Assembly (NCBI RefSeq): GCF_028548455.1
Contig: NZ_JAQQLF010000013.1
Location: 62,001 to 126,000 of the forward strand
DNA: 64,000 bases
DNA from: Vogesella aquatica
GTDB lineage: Bacteria > Pseudomonadota > Gammaproteobacteria > Burkholderiales > Chromobacteriaceae
Reading direction: 5' to 3'
A program made the translations under genes and the position numbers. The notes under the pieces are model-generated. The model worked only from the letters and a program-made list of their open reading frames with translations. It was not told where the DNA came from and ran no database searches. How positions within the stretch are numbered: the stretch's first letter is position 1; each line of letters starts with the position of its first letter. Below are positions 19,602 to 28,216 of this stretch, one piece after another.

Positions 19602-22600
19602 ACGTTTCTGCCTGGTCGATCCGCAACCCGGTACCGGCCATCCTGTTGTTCGTGCTGCTGAGTCTGGCAGGCCTGTGGGGCCTGCGCGCGCTGGGCATCC
19701 AGAACTTCCCCGACATGGACTTCCCCACCGTGACGGTCAGCGCCAGCCTGGAAGGCGCGGCGCCCAGCCAGCTGGAAACCGAAGTCGCCCGCCCGCTGGA
19801 AAACCAGATCGCCACCCTGGGCGACGTGCAGCACATCACCACCACCATCACCGACGGTGCTGTCAGCGTGAGCGTGGAGTTCCCGCTGGAAAAAAACAGC
19901 GAAGAAGCGCTGAACCAGGTGCGCAACGCGGTAGACAGCGTGAAGGCCAAGCTGCCGGCCGCCATGCAGACGCCCACCGTCAGCAAGGTAAACACCAGCG
20001 GCCAGGCGCTGATTACCTATAGCGTGCAGGCGGCCAACCTCAGCGAAGCCGAGCTGAGCTGGTTTATCGATAACGACGTCAACAAGGCGCTGCTGGCCAC
20101 CCGTGGCGTGGGCAAGGTGGCCCGTGTCGGCGGTGTGGACCGCGAGATCCTGGTGGCGCTGGACCCGCTGCGGCTGAACGCGCTGGGTGCCAGCGTGGCT
20201 ACCGTGGCCAGCCAGCTGGGCAATGTGCAGCAAGACAGCGCCGGCGGCCAGGGCCGGGTGTCCGGTGGCCAGCAAACGCTGCGCACGCTGGGCGCCACCG
20301 GCGATGTGGCCACACTGGCGGCGCTGCCGATTCCGCTGGGCGACGGTCGCCACGTGCGGCTGGACCAGCTGGCCACGGTCAGCGACACCCAGGCCGAGCG
20401 CAGCACCTACGCCCGCATGGACGGCAAACCGGTGATCGGCTTCCAGGTCACCCGCAGCAAGGGCGAATCGGAAGTGGCGGTGGTGGAACGCACCCGCCAG
20501 ACCGTGGCGCAGCTGCAGGCCGCCCACCCGCAGATCCGCATTGCCGAGGCCTACAATACCGTAGCGTCGATCGAGGACAACTACCAAGGTTCGATGCACC
20601 TGCTGCTGGAAGGCGCCATCCTGGCCGTGCTGGTGGTGTGGTGGTTCCTGCGCGACGGCCGCGCCACCTTTGTGTCGGCCACCGCGCTGCCGCTGTCCAT
20701 CCTGCCCACTTTCGCACTGATGTATTACTGGTCGTTCAGCCTCAACACCCTCACCTTGCTGGCACTGGCACTGGTGATCGGCATCCTGGTGGACGACGCC
20801 ATCGTGGAGGTGGAAAACATCGTGCGCCACCTGCGCATGGGCAAATCGCCACGCCAGGCGGCGCTGGAAGCGGCCGACGAAATCGGCCTGGCGGTGATCG
20901 CCACCACTTTTACGCTGGTGGCGGTGTTCCTGCCCACCGCCTTCATGAGCGGCATTACCGGCCGCTTCTTCCGCCAGTTCGGCCTCACCGCCGCCGCAGC
21001 GGTACTGGCCTCGCTGCTGGTGGCACGCCTGCTGACGCCGATGATGGCCGCCAGCATGCTGAAAGCGCACCCGGTGCAGCAGCAAGACAGCAAGCTGATG
21101 CAGCGCTACCTGGGCTGGGCCGGCTGGTGCATGGCGCACCGCAAGACCACGCTAGCGGCAGCCGGGCTGTTTTTTGTGGCCTCGCTGGCGCTGGTGCCGC
21201 TACTACCCACCGGTTTCGTCCCGGCGGCCGACGTTGGCCGCACCAGCATCACGGTAACGCTGCCTGCGGGTAGTACGCTGGACGATACCCGTGCTGTGGT
21301 GGCCGCCACCGAGCAGCGCGTCCTGAAGGTAGCCCACGTGCGCCACGTGTTCAGTTCGGTCGGCACCGCCAGTACCGGCGGCGGCCCCGGCGCCAGCAGC
21401 AGCAACAGCAACAACAGCGCCACCCTCACCATTACACTGACGCCGCGCAGCGAGCGCAGCGTCAGCCAGGCCGTCATCGAAGACGCGCTGCGGGCTACAG
21501 TACGCGACGTGCCCGGTGCGCGGCTGGCGGTAGGCGGCCAGAACACCGGCGAAAAGCTGCAACTGACGCTGACCGGCGAAGACAGCAACGCGCTGCTGGC
21601 CACTACCCGCCAGCTGGAGCGCGAGCTGCGCAGCCTGCCCGGCATCGGCAACGTGCAGTCGGACGCCAGCCTGCAGCAGCAAGAGCTGCAGATCACCCCG
21701 CACGCCGCCCGCGCCGCCGAACTGGGCGTCACCAGCAGCGCACTGGCCGACACCGTACGGCTGGCCACCTACGGCGACTTCTCCACTAGCCTGGCCAAGC
21801 TGTCGCTGCCGCAACGGCAGCTGGACATCCGCGTGCGGCTGGACGATAGCGTGCGCGGCAACCTGACCGCGCTGGGCCAGCTGCGGGTGCCGGCCACCAG
21901 CGGCAGCGTGCCGCTGCAAAGCGTGGCCGCGCTGAACGTGGGCAGCGGCCCCAGCCAGATCAACCGCCGCGACCGCCAGCGCCAGGTCACACTGGACGTC
22001 GAGCTGGGCCAGCGCAGCATGGGCGAAGTGCAGCAGCAAGCCAACGCGCTGCCAACGCTGCGCCAGCTGCCGGCCGGTGTCAGCCTGCAGCCGTCCGGCG
22101 ACGCCGAGCGCATGGGCGAGCTGTTCGGCAACTTCGGCATGGCGATGGCGGTAGGCGTGCTGTGCATCTACGTGGTGCTGGTGCTGCTGTTCCACGACTT
22201 CCTGCAGCCGCTGACCATCCTGATGGCGCTGCCGCTGAGCGTGGGCGGCGCGTTTCTGGCGCTGCTGCTCACCGGCAACAGCTTTTCCATGCCGTCCATC
22301 ATCGGCTTGCTGATGCTGATGGGCGTGGTCACCAAAAACGCCATCCTGCTGGTGGAGTACGCGGTGAAAGCGCGGCGCGAACAGGGGCTGACAAGGTTGG
22401 CCGCCATGCTGGACGCCTGCCACAAGCGCGCCCAGCCCATCCTGATGACCACGGTGGCGATGGGTGCCGGCATGCTGCCGATTGCGCTGGGCCTGAGCGC
22501 CGACCCCAGCTTTCGCGCGCCGATGGCGATTGCGGTGATCGGCGGCCTGCTTACCTCTACCCTGCTCAGCCTGCTGGTGGTGCCGGTGGTATACACCGTG

Positions 22601-22672
22601 GTGGACGACATGCAGCAGTGGCTGCGGCGCTGGCTGCCGCAACACGAGCAACACGCTGACACCTCGGACTGA
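19598..22672 (+). CDS. RND family multidrug efflux transporter (inner-membrane pump)
   Basis: 1024 residues, full length for the HAE1/AcrB-like RND family, a proton-driven exporter. The N-terminal helix (SIRNPVPAILLFVLLSLAGLWG) and first periplasmic loop (FPDMDFPTVTVSASLEGAAPSQLETEVARPLE) are followed by the TM4 proton-relay aspartates in LVIGILVDDAIVEVENI. The second half (helices from about 520) ends with the FSMPSIIGLLMLMGVVTKNAILLVEYA block. The GPGASSSNSNNSATLTITL loop near residue 590 is serine/asparagine-rich. Substrates cannot be predicted. It is the last gene of a three-gene operon, closed by a strong hairpin terminator. Confidence 0.95.
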   Translation: MNVSAWSIRNPVPAILLFVLLSLAGLWGLRALGIQNFPDMDFPTVTVSASLEGAAPSQLETEVARPLENQIATLGDVQHITTTITDGAVSVSVEFPLEKNSEEALNQVRNAVDSVKAKLPAAMQTPTVSKVNTSGQALITYSVQAANLSEAELSWFIDNDVNKALLATRGVGKVARVGGVDREILVALDPLRLNALGASVATVASQLGNVQQDSAGGQGRVSGGQQTLRTLGATGDVATLAALPIPLGDGRHVRLDQLATVSDTQAERSTYARMDGKPVIGFQVTRSKGESEVAVVERTRQTVAQLQAAHPQIRIAEAYNTVASIEDNYQGSMHLLLEGAILAVLVVWWFLRDGRATFVSATALPLSILPTFALMYYWSFSLNTLTLLALALVIGILVDDAIVEVENIVRHLRMGKSPRQAALEAADEIGLAVIATTFTLVAVFLPTAFMSGITGRFFRQFGLTAAAAVLASLLVARLLTPMMAASMLKAHPVQQQDSKLMQRYLGWAGWCMAHRKTTLAAAGLFFVASLALVPLLPTGFVPAADVGRTSITVTLPAGSTLDDTRAVVAATEQRVLKVAHVRHVFSSVGTASTGGGPGASSSNSNNSATLTITLTPRSERSVSQAVIEDALRATVRDVPGARLAVGGQNTGEKLQLTLTGEDSNALLATTRQLERELRSLPGIGNVQSDASLQQQELQITPHAARAAELGVTSSALADTVRLATYGDFSTSLAKLSLPQRQLDIRVRLDDSVRGNLTALGQLRVPATSGSVPLQSVAALNVGSGPSQINRRDRQRQVTLDVELGQRSMGEVQQQANALPTLRQLPAGVSLQPSGDAERMGELFGNFGMAMAVGVLCIYVVLVLLFHDFLQPLTILMALPLSVGGAFLALLLTGNSFSMPSIIGLLMLMGVVTKNAILLVEYAVKARREQGLTRLAAMLDACHKRAQPILMTTVAMGAGMLPIALGLSADPSFRAPMAIAVIGGLLTSTLLSLLVVPVVYTVVDDMQQWLRRWLPQHEQHADTSD

Positions 22673-22694
22673 CCCTGCGGTCAGGCCAGCGTGG

Positions 22695-22732
22695 AAAAGG
22701 CGTTAGCGGCCCTGTGCCGCTAACGCCTTTTT
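22695..22732. terminator. Strong bidirectional terminator after the RND operon
   Basis: A perfect 16-base stem (22695-22710 with 22716-22731) has loop CCTGT, with A bases on one side and five T on the other. It serves the RND operon and the convergent siaC-like gene. Confidence 0.92.
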
Positions 22733-22760
22733 GCTGCACCTCGGCACAGCAGCTGCGCCC

Positions 22761-23144
22761 TCAGGCCAGCTCCAGCAGGTGCACGTCCAGCGCCGGGTTG
22801 TCTTCGGCGATTTCCTGGCCAAACTCCATGATGGTGTCGTCGTCCGGGTCGCTGTGCCAGTTAACGGTGACGTAGTTACCGGCTACGGCGGCAGCGTTCA
22901 GGCGCTCGAACACGGCCAGAATGGCCTTGGTGCTGGCGCTGTTGAAGTAGGCCAGCTGTACGTCCACGCTAATGCGCACGTGGTCCAGCGGCGCCAGGTA
23001 GGCGTCCAGCGCGGCCATGATGGGGGCGAAAAACACGCTGGCGTTTTCCGGGTAGCTCTCGCCACGCAAGCTCAGCTGGTGGCGGGCGAAGTCGAAGTCC
23101 ACTTGCGGGCTGTAGCTGGTGGCGGGGATATGGAGGTTTTGCAT
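22761..23144 (-). CDS. siaC: SiaC-like regulatory phosphoprotein (DUF1987)
   Basis: 127 residues, the small STAS-like target protein of a partner-switch pathway. Family features are the N-terminal LHIPATSYSPQVDFDFARHQLSLRGESYPENASVFF and the YFNSASTKAILAVFERLN helix, which contains the serine/threonine phosphorylated by SiaB. In Pseudomonas the unphosphorylated form binds and activates the diguanylate cyclase SiaD. Here it is the last of three genes, one base after the siaB-like stop, and no cyclase gene follows it. Family assignment is good; function by analogy. Confidence 0.85.
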   Translation of the reverse strand: MQNLHIPATSYSPQVDFDFARHQLSLRGESYPENASVFFAPIMAALDAYLAPLDHVRISVDVQLAYFNSASTKAILAVFERLNAAAVAGNYVTVNWHSDPDDDTIMEFGQEIAEDNPALDVHLLELA

Positions 23145-23145
23145 A

Positions 23146-23706
23146 TCAGATCGAGGCTTTCAGATAGAACATGGTGATGGGGCTGAGCGGGCCGTCTTCG
23201 TCGATAAAGTCGAACTCCACCGGCTCGGTGGCGTCGCGCGCCACGGTAAGAAAGCCCAGGCCGGCGCCCTTGCTTTCGGCGTCGTTGTCGCTGCGCAGCT
23301 TTTGCTTGTACAGCTGCTTGATGTCGTCGTTACTCATGCCCAGCAGCGGCATCAGCTTGTCGCGGATGCGGCCAACCTGCTCGCGCGCTACCGGGTTGGC
23401 ACAGACCACGTAGAAGTGGCCATCCTGCTCGCCCACCCACAGCGCGCCACGGCGGATTTCCTGGTCGGTGCTGTCGCTGGCCGACAGGTGCTCGGCCGAG
23501 TAATGCACCACGTTCTGCGCCATCTCGATAAACACCGAGAACAATTTGCGGCGCTGCATATTGCTGGCGTCGGTCTGGTTCAGGCGCTGGCGCAGCGCAT
23601 CGCCCATGGCACTGACAATAGCCTGCGAAAAATAGCCGGTGTAGTAGAAAACCACGCTCTGCTGGCGCGCCAGGTCTTGAAAACGGTAAAAGTGGTCCAG
23701 GCTCAT
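23146..23706 (-). CDS. siaB: SiaB-family serine/threonine protein kinase
   Basis: 186 residues. A GHKL-type fold of the SiaB family (FYYTGYFSQAIVSAMGDALRQRL, then SVFIEMAQNVVHYSAEH with the N-box Glu/Asn, then SKGAGLGFLTVARDA as the ATP-lid glycine segment). It would phosphorylate the SiaC-like protein. Its ATG overlaps the stop of the phosphatase gene (ATGA), and the siaC-like gene starts one base after its stop, so the three proteins are made in linked amounts. No transmembrane segment is present. Confidence 0.85.
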   Translation of the reverse strand: MSLDHFYRFQDLARQQSVVFYYTGYFSQAIVSAMGDALRQRLNQTDASNMQRRKLFSVFIEMAQNVVHYSAEHLSASDSTDQEIRRGALWVGEQDGHFYVVCANPVAREQVGRIRDKLMPLLGMSNDDIKQLYKQKLRSDNDAESKGAGLGFLTVARDATEPVEFDFIDEDGPLSPITMFYLKASI

Positions 23707-24944
23707 GCGTGTGGCTCCTTGATGTGTACGCCGAACAGGCTCACGTCGTCACGGCGGCTGTTTTCGCCCTGCCAGTGGTGAAAGGCTTCCAGCAGCGCCT
23801 GCTGCTGCTGTGCCATCGGCAGGTGGGCATGTTTGAGAATCTGTTCCTTGAAGCGTTTTTTGCCAAAGCAGATACGCTTGGCGCCGCCGATCTGGTCGAT
23901 GATGCCGTCGGTGCTGATGTACAGCCGGCTGCCGGGCTTCAGCTTCACCGTGCGGTTGTCCCACTGGTAATCCAGCGGCGTGCTGACGTAACCGACGCCC
24001 TTCTTGTTGCCGTCCACCACGTCTACCTCGTCGCCCTTGGGCGGCAGCACGAAAATGGGGGTCTTGGCGCCGGCAAAGGTCAGCGTGTGGCTGGCGTAGT
24101 CGTACCAGCAGAAGGCGCAGTCCATGCCGTCGTCGCTGCGCACGTCCACGTGCAGCTCGGGGTGGCGCTCGTGGTCGGCCAGCTGGCCCAGCGACTCCTT
24201 CACCTGGCGGTTGATGGCCCCCAGCAGCGCGGCCGGGTCGTGCAGGTCGTGGCTGCCCAGCACCTGTTTCAGCGCCGAGGCCATGATCAGCGTCATGAAC
24301 GCGCCCGGCACGCCGTGGCCGGTGCAGTCGATGACGGCCACAAAGAAGCCGTCGTCGCGCTTCACAAAGTAGTAGTAGTCACCACCCACCACGTCGCGCG
24401 GCTCCCACACCATGAAGTAGTCCTGCAGGCAGGCCGCCATGTCGCGGCGCGAGCTTTGCAGGAACGACTGCTGGATTACCGAGGCATAATGGATGCTGTC
24501 CATCATCTGGCGGTGTTTCTCGGCCTGCTGGTCGGCCAGTGCCTGCATCAGCGACACGCCCTGCCCCACGCCGGCGTAGGCGCCGTCCACGGTGATGATG
24601 AAACCATCGGACAGCACCTTGCCCCCGCGCTGCAGCGCCTCGAAAGACAGCTCGGTCAGCGGCAGGTGGTAGTCCACCACCAGCGGGTTGGTGTCCATGA
24701 AAGCGGTGCACGGCTTGCGGCCAAAGATCTCGCGGTGGAACGGCCGTGCCAGCATGCTCATGAAATGGTTGCGGTTGATGATGCCCAGCGGCTGGCCATC
24801 GCGCACTACCGGCAGGTTGGCCAGTGCTTCGTGGCTGGTGAACACTGCCAGCACCTGGTAATTGCTACTGTCCGGTGACACCACCGGCGGCTGGTCCAGC
24901 AAGTGGCCGGCCACCTGGGTAACGGCAAGGTTGTCGCGCTGCAT
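23703..24944 (-). CDS. CBS-SpoIIE (PP2C-type) protein phosphatase, SiaA-like
   Basis: 413 residues. The N-terminal ~140 residues look like paired CBS-type sensor repeats (LPVVRDGQPLGIINRNHFMSM ... GKVLSDGFIITVDGAYAGVG). A short helical linker is followed by a SpoIIE/PP2C catalytic domain with the metal-binding aspartates in VVGGDYYYF, AVIDCTGHGVPGAFMT, ISTDGIIDQIGG and SRRDDVSLFG. It would dephosphorylate the SiaC-like protein. Unlike Pseudomonas SiaA it has no membrane or HAMP region, so the input is probably cytosolic. The ATG at 24944 has an AGGG upstream; an in-frame extension to 25004 is possible. Confidence 0.87.
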   Translation of the reverse strand: MQRDNLAVTQVAGHLLDQPPVVSPDSSNYQVLAVFTSHEALANLPVVRDGQPLGIINRNHFMSMLARPFHREIFGRKPCTAFMDTNPLVVDYHLPLTELSFEALQRGGKVLSDGFIITVDGAYAGVGQGVSLMQALADQQAEKHRQMMDSIHYASVIQQSFLQSSRRDMAACLQDYFMVWEPRDVVGGDYYYFVKRDDGFFVAVIDCTGHGVPGAFMTLIMASALKQVLGSHDLHDPAALLGAINRQVKESLGQLADHERHPELHVDVRSDDGMDCAFCWYDYASHTLTFAGAKTPIFVLPPKGDEVDVVDGNKKGVGYVSTPLDYQWDNRTVKLKPGSRLYISTDGIIDQIGGAKRICFGKKRFKEQILKHAHLPMAQQQQALLEAFHHWQGENSRRDDVSLFGVHIKEPHA

Positions 24945-25072
24945 GATGTGCCCTGCGGCTGAAAAGAATGCGCGCAGTGTAGGTAGCCAGCATGACGCAA
25001 CCATGACAGGACTTTGACGCTATTGTTAAACAAAGCCTGCAAATGAAGGCGTTATATTAAATCAAAATATTT

Positions 25073-26221
25073 ATGACAAAAACACACACCCTGCTATTCG
25101 GCGTAGCCTTGCTGGCTGTGCAGCCTGCCCTTGCGGCCAACTGTGGCGCCCTGCCCGCACTGGACGCGCCAGTTGCAGCCGGCCTGTGTGCGGGGGTGGT
25201 CGCCAGCGGGCTAACGCTGCCGCGCGGCATTGCCCTGCTGCCGGACGGCAGCGTGCTGCTCACCGAGATGGTGCGCTGGGACGCGCCGGCCGGCCGCCTG
25301 CTGCGCTTCACCCGCAGCGGCAATGGCTGGCAGAAGGCCGTACTGGCGCGCCAGCTGGACCGCCCGCACAGCGTGGCCGTGCTGCCCGGTGGCCGCATCC
25401 TGCTGGGCGAAGTTGGCCGCATCAGCCTGCTCACGCTGGCAACACCCGCGCAGCGCCAAACCGTCGCCAGCCTGCCGCTGCGCCAGCGCCACCCGCTGAC
25501 CAGCTTTACGCTGGCGGGCGACACCTTGTACGTGAACATCGGCAGCAGCTCGGACAACTGCGAGACGCAACGCGGCCAGACGCAGTGCAGCGAGGCCGAA
25601 GGCGGCAACCCGGCCGGCAGCGTGCGCCGCTACCGCGTGCTGGCCGACGGCCGCCTGCAAAACCTGGGCGTGCTGGCGCGCGGCCTGCGCAACAGCATGG
25701 CCATTGCCGTGCACCCAGGCGGCAGCGTGCTGCAGGCCGAAAACAGCCGCGACGCGCTGCATCTGGCCGCCGGCCTGCCCAACGACAACGGCTTGCCGCA
25801 CGACGAGCTGAACCTGCTGCAAGCCGGTGGCCACTACGGCTGGCCGTATTGCTACGACACGCAGCGCAATGCGCCGGAATTCCCCCGCTACGCCTGCCGC
25901 ACTACCCGCGCCCCCGCCATGCTGCTGCCGGCGCACAGCGCGCCACTGGGCCTGGCGTGGTGGCTGGGGCCCAAGGCACCGGCGGCCTGGCGCGGCCAAC
26001 TGCTAGTGGGCCTGCACGGCTACCGCCAGCATGGCCAGCGCATTGTGGCCTACGCCACCGATAGCCGCGGGCTGCCGCAGGGTAAACCGCACACGCTACT
26101 GGGGCCATGGCGTGGCAAAGGCGGGCCGGCCGGCCCGGTGGAAATCGCCCAGGCTGCCGACGGTGCGCTGTGGTTTGCCGACGACCGCAACGGCCAGCTG
26201 CTGCGCCTGAGCCCGCGCTGA
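25073..26221 (+). CDS. Secreted PQQ-dependent sugar dehydrogenase-like protein
   Basis: 382 residues. A signal peptide of about 22 residues (ending QPALAANC) precedes a six-bladed propeller of the soluble glucose/sorbosone dehydrogenase family (LTLPRGIALLPDGSVLLTE; RPHSVAVLPGGRILLGEVGR; RGLRNSMAIAVHPGGSVLQAENSRD; HDELNLLQAGGHYGWPYCYD; GALWFADDRNGQLLRL). Such enzymes oxidise sugars in the periplasm with PQQ. No PQQ synthesis genes lie in the window, and the true substrate is unknown. The start lacks a clear ribosome-binding site, although the signal peptide supports it. It stands alone, divergent from the siaA-like gene. Confidence 0.85.
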   Translation: MTKTHTLLFGVALLAVQPALAANCGALPALDAPVAAGLCAGVVASGLTLPRGIALLPDGSVLLTEMVRWDAPAGRLLRFTRSGNGWQKAVLARQLDRPHSVAVLPGGRILLGEVGRISLLTLATPAQRQTVASLPLRQRHPLTSFTLAGDTLYVNIGSSSDNCETQRGQTQCSEAEGGNPAGSVRRYRVLADGRLQNLGVLARGLRNSMAIAVHPGGSVLQAENSRDALHLAAGLPNDNGLPHDELNLLQAGGHYGWPYCYDTQRNAPEFPRYACRTTRAPAMLLPAHSAPLGLAWWLGPKAPAAWRGQLLVGLHGYRQHGQRIVAYATDSRGLPQGKPHTLLGPWRGKGGPAGPVEIAQAADGALWFADDRNGQLLRLSPR

Positions 26222-26332
26222 TACCGTGCAGGCGCCGCACCGGCAGCGCGTTAAAACCGCGCCCAAGGTTGGCCGCAGCGCCGCCAGCTGCTACACTCCG
26301 CGCCTTGCCATATCAACCCACGCCAAGTCATT

Positions 26333-27715
26333 GTGAACAAAGCCAAATTCAGCACCCTGCAACTGCCGCAAAACCTGCTTTCCAACCTCGATAGCCTGGG
26401 CTACACCAGCATGACCGCCATCCAGGCAGAAAGCCTGCCTGCCGTCCTGGACGGCCGCGACGTCATCGCCCAGGCCAAAACCGGCAGCGGCAAGACAGCA
26501 GCATTTGGCCTGGGTCTGCTCACCAATATCAACCCGCGCTGGTTTGCCATCCAGGCTCTGGTGCTGTGCCCCACGCGCGAGCTGGCCGACCAGGTAGCGC
26601 AGGAAATCCGCCGCCTGGCACGCTGCATCGACAATATCAAGGTGATTACCCTGTGCGGCGGCACGCCAATGGCGCCGCAACGCGCCTCGCTGGAACACGG
26701 CGCCCACATCGTGGTAGGCACCCCGGGCCGCCTGCAAGACCACCTGTCGCGCGGCACGCTGGAGCTGGCCGGCGTGAAAACCCTGGTACTGGACGAAGCC
26801 GACCGCATGGTAGACATGGGCTTTATCGAAGAAATCGTCGGCATCGTGCGCGCCTGCCCGCGCAACCGCCAGACACTGATGTTCAGCGCCACCTACCCGG
26901 ACAATATCCGCAAACTGGCCGAGCAGTTCATGAAGCAGCCGCACATGGTAAAAGTGGAAGCGCTGCACGACGCCGGCCAAATCGAGCAATGGTGGTACGA
27001 GATCGACCCGGACCAGCGCCTGGACATCGTCGCCCGCGTGCTGCACAGCGTGCGGCCAACCTCCGCCCTGGCCTTCTGCAATACCAAACAGCGCTGTAAA
27101 GAGCTGGTGGCCGAGCTGCAGCAAGCTGGCTTTAGCGCCGAAGCGCTGTACGGCGAGCTGGAACAGCGTGACCGCGACCAGATCCTGGCGCGCTTTGCCG
27201 GCAAGACCATCACCGTGCTGGTGGCCACCGACGTAGCCGCCCGCGGCCTGGACATCAAGGACCTGGACCTGGTGATCAACGTGGACGTGGCGCACGACCC
27301 GGAAGTGCATATCCACCGTATCGGCCGTACCGGCCGCGGCGACAAGCACGGCCTGGCGCTGACGCTGGTCAGCCCTAGCGACGCACGCCGCGCCGCCAGC
27401 ATCGAGGAATACCAGAAAGCCGACCTGGCCTGGGAAGAACTGGCCGACCTGAAACCGGCCCCAGGCGGCCCGCTGCAGCCACCGATGGTGATGCTGGAAA
27501 TCGCCGGCGGCAAACGCGAGAAGCTGCGCCCGGGCGACATTCTGGGCGCCCTGACCGGCGAAGGCGGTGTGGACGGCAAACAGGTGGGCAAGATCACCGT
27601 GTTCGAGTTCAACACCTTCGTGGCGCTGGACCGCCACATCGCGCAGCAGGCTTTCGAGCGCCTGAGCGCTGGCAAGATCAAGGCCAAGAGCTACAAGATG
27701 CGCTTTGTGGAATAA
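26333..27715 (+). CDS. dbpA: ATP-dependent RNA helicase DbpA
   Basis: 460 residues. A DEAD-box core has the Q motif (TAIQAESLPAVLDGRD), Walker A AKTGSGKT, PTRELA, TPGRL, DEAD in VLDEADRMVDMGF, SAT, and the HRIGRTGRG motif VI. A C-terminal RNA-binding domain follows (RPGDILGALTGEGGVDGKQVGKITVFEFNTFVAL), which in DbpA recognises hairpin 92 of 23S rRNA. It acts in 50S ribosome assembly. Translation begins at a GTG (26333). It is monocistronic and convergent with a YitT gene across a 501-base repeat-rich gap. Confidence 0.95.
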   Translation: MNKAKFSTLQLPQNLLSNLDSLGYTSMTAIQAESLPAVLDGRDVIAQAKTGSGKTAAFGLGLLTNINPRWFAIQALVLCPTRELADQVAQEIRRLARCIDNIKVITLCGGTPMAPQRASLEHGAHIVVGTPGRLQDHLSRGTLELAGVKTLVLDEADRMVDMGFIEEIVGIVRACPRNRQTLMFSATYPDNIRKLAEQFMKQPHMVKVEALHDAGQIEQWWYEIDPDQRLDIVARVLHSVRPTSALAFCNTKQRCKELVAELQQAGFSAEALYGELEQRDRDQILARFAGKTITVLVATDVAARGLDIKDLDLVINVDVAHDPEVHIHRIGRTGRGDKHGLALTLVSPSDARRAASIEEYQKADLAWEELADLKPAPGGPLQPPMVMLEIAGGKREKLRPGDILGALTGEGGVDGKQVGKITVFEFNTFVALDRHIAQQAFERLSAGKIKAKSYKMRFVE

Positions 27716-27737
27716 GCCAGTCTGTTAATGCATGGCA

Positions 27738-27774
27738 CAAAAGGCCGGCCAATGGCCTAATGCCAGTCAGTTAA
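27738..27774 (+). repeat. 37-bp inverted repeat, left arm
   Basis: This arm matches the reverse complement of 28165-28201 at 33 of 37 positions, including a perfect 21-base inner block (27754-27774). Together the arms enclose 390 bases containing repeat copy A. The left arm begins 22 bases past the dbpA stop. Confidence 0.9.
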
Positions 27775-27809
27775 GCGAATATACTTGCCCATCAAGTGGT
27801 AGGTCGTGA

Positions 27810-28109
27810 GTGAAGCGCCCCATCCCGTTGGCGCGAGCCGATCAAAATGGTTCGCCCCAGGGTTGTGCTGAGCGAATCGAAGAGTCGCACGCGCAAGACG
27901 CCGACTTGTTTGAGTCCCGAGCCGTTAGCGATCTGCGTGCAAATCTTTGATTTGCTCAGCGATGCGAGTTCGGCGGCGCCTGGGGTGTGCCATTTTGGAC
28001 GGGGTTTCGAGCAGCCCCGGGTTGCGGGGGAATGAAAAGGGGGCGGCAACCCGCCCCCTTTCCCGTCTGCCGGGCGGAACCGGCATCTAATCATCGTCCG
28101 CATCGCGGA
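27810..28109 (-). repeat. Dispersed non-coding repeat, copy A (~300 bp)
   Basis: Read on the minus strand, this stretch shares the same ordered blocks with 38646-38897: a TCCGC...GCGGA hairpin, TGCCGGTTCCGCCCGGC, a variable strong hairpin, GGGGCTGCTCGAAACCCC, CAGGCGCCGCCGAACTCGC, a variable part, then GGCTCGCGCCAACGGG and GGCGCTTCAC. No credible protein runs through it, and short open frames are not conserved between copies. It fills the gap between dbpA and the first YitT gene. Confidence 0.85.
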
Positions 28110-28145
28110 CACACAAGTACTCTTCAACGCAACAAGCCCTAGCCC

Positions 28146-28177
28146 AAAAAAACGCCAGTCAGCGTTAACTGACTGGC
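28146..28177 (-). terminator. Terminator of the first YitT gene
   Basis: On the minus strand an eight-base stem (28170-28177 with 28154-28161) is followed by seven T (28146-28152 as A on the plus strand). The hairpin partly overlaps the right arm of the 37-bp inverted repeat. Confidence 0.82.
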
Positions 28178-28201
28178 ATTAGGCCTGTGGCCGGTCTTTT
28201 A
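28165..28201 (-). repeat. 37-bp inverted repeat, right arm
   Basis: Reverse complement of 27738-27774 with four mismatches. It starts 15 bases past the stop of the minus-strand YitT gene and contributes half of its terminator hairpin. Confidence 0.9.
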
Positions 28202-28216
28202 TGGAGTACGCACGAC

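Noticed and set aside
19370-22654. Two long minus-strand frames opposite the RND pump gene
   Set aside because: Shadows of the efflux gene, whose motifs run without interruption on the plus strand.
27792-28127. Small open frames inside repeat copy A, and 38665-39093 overlapping copy B
   Set aside because: The peptides are not conserved between the two copies, while nucleotide blocks and hairpins are. They are treated as non-coding.
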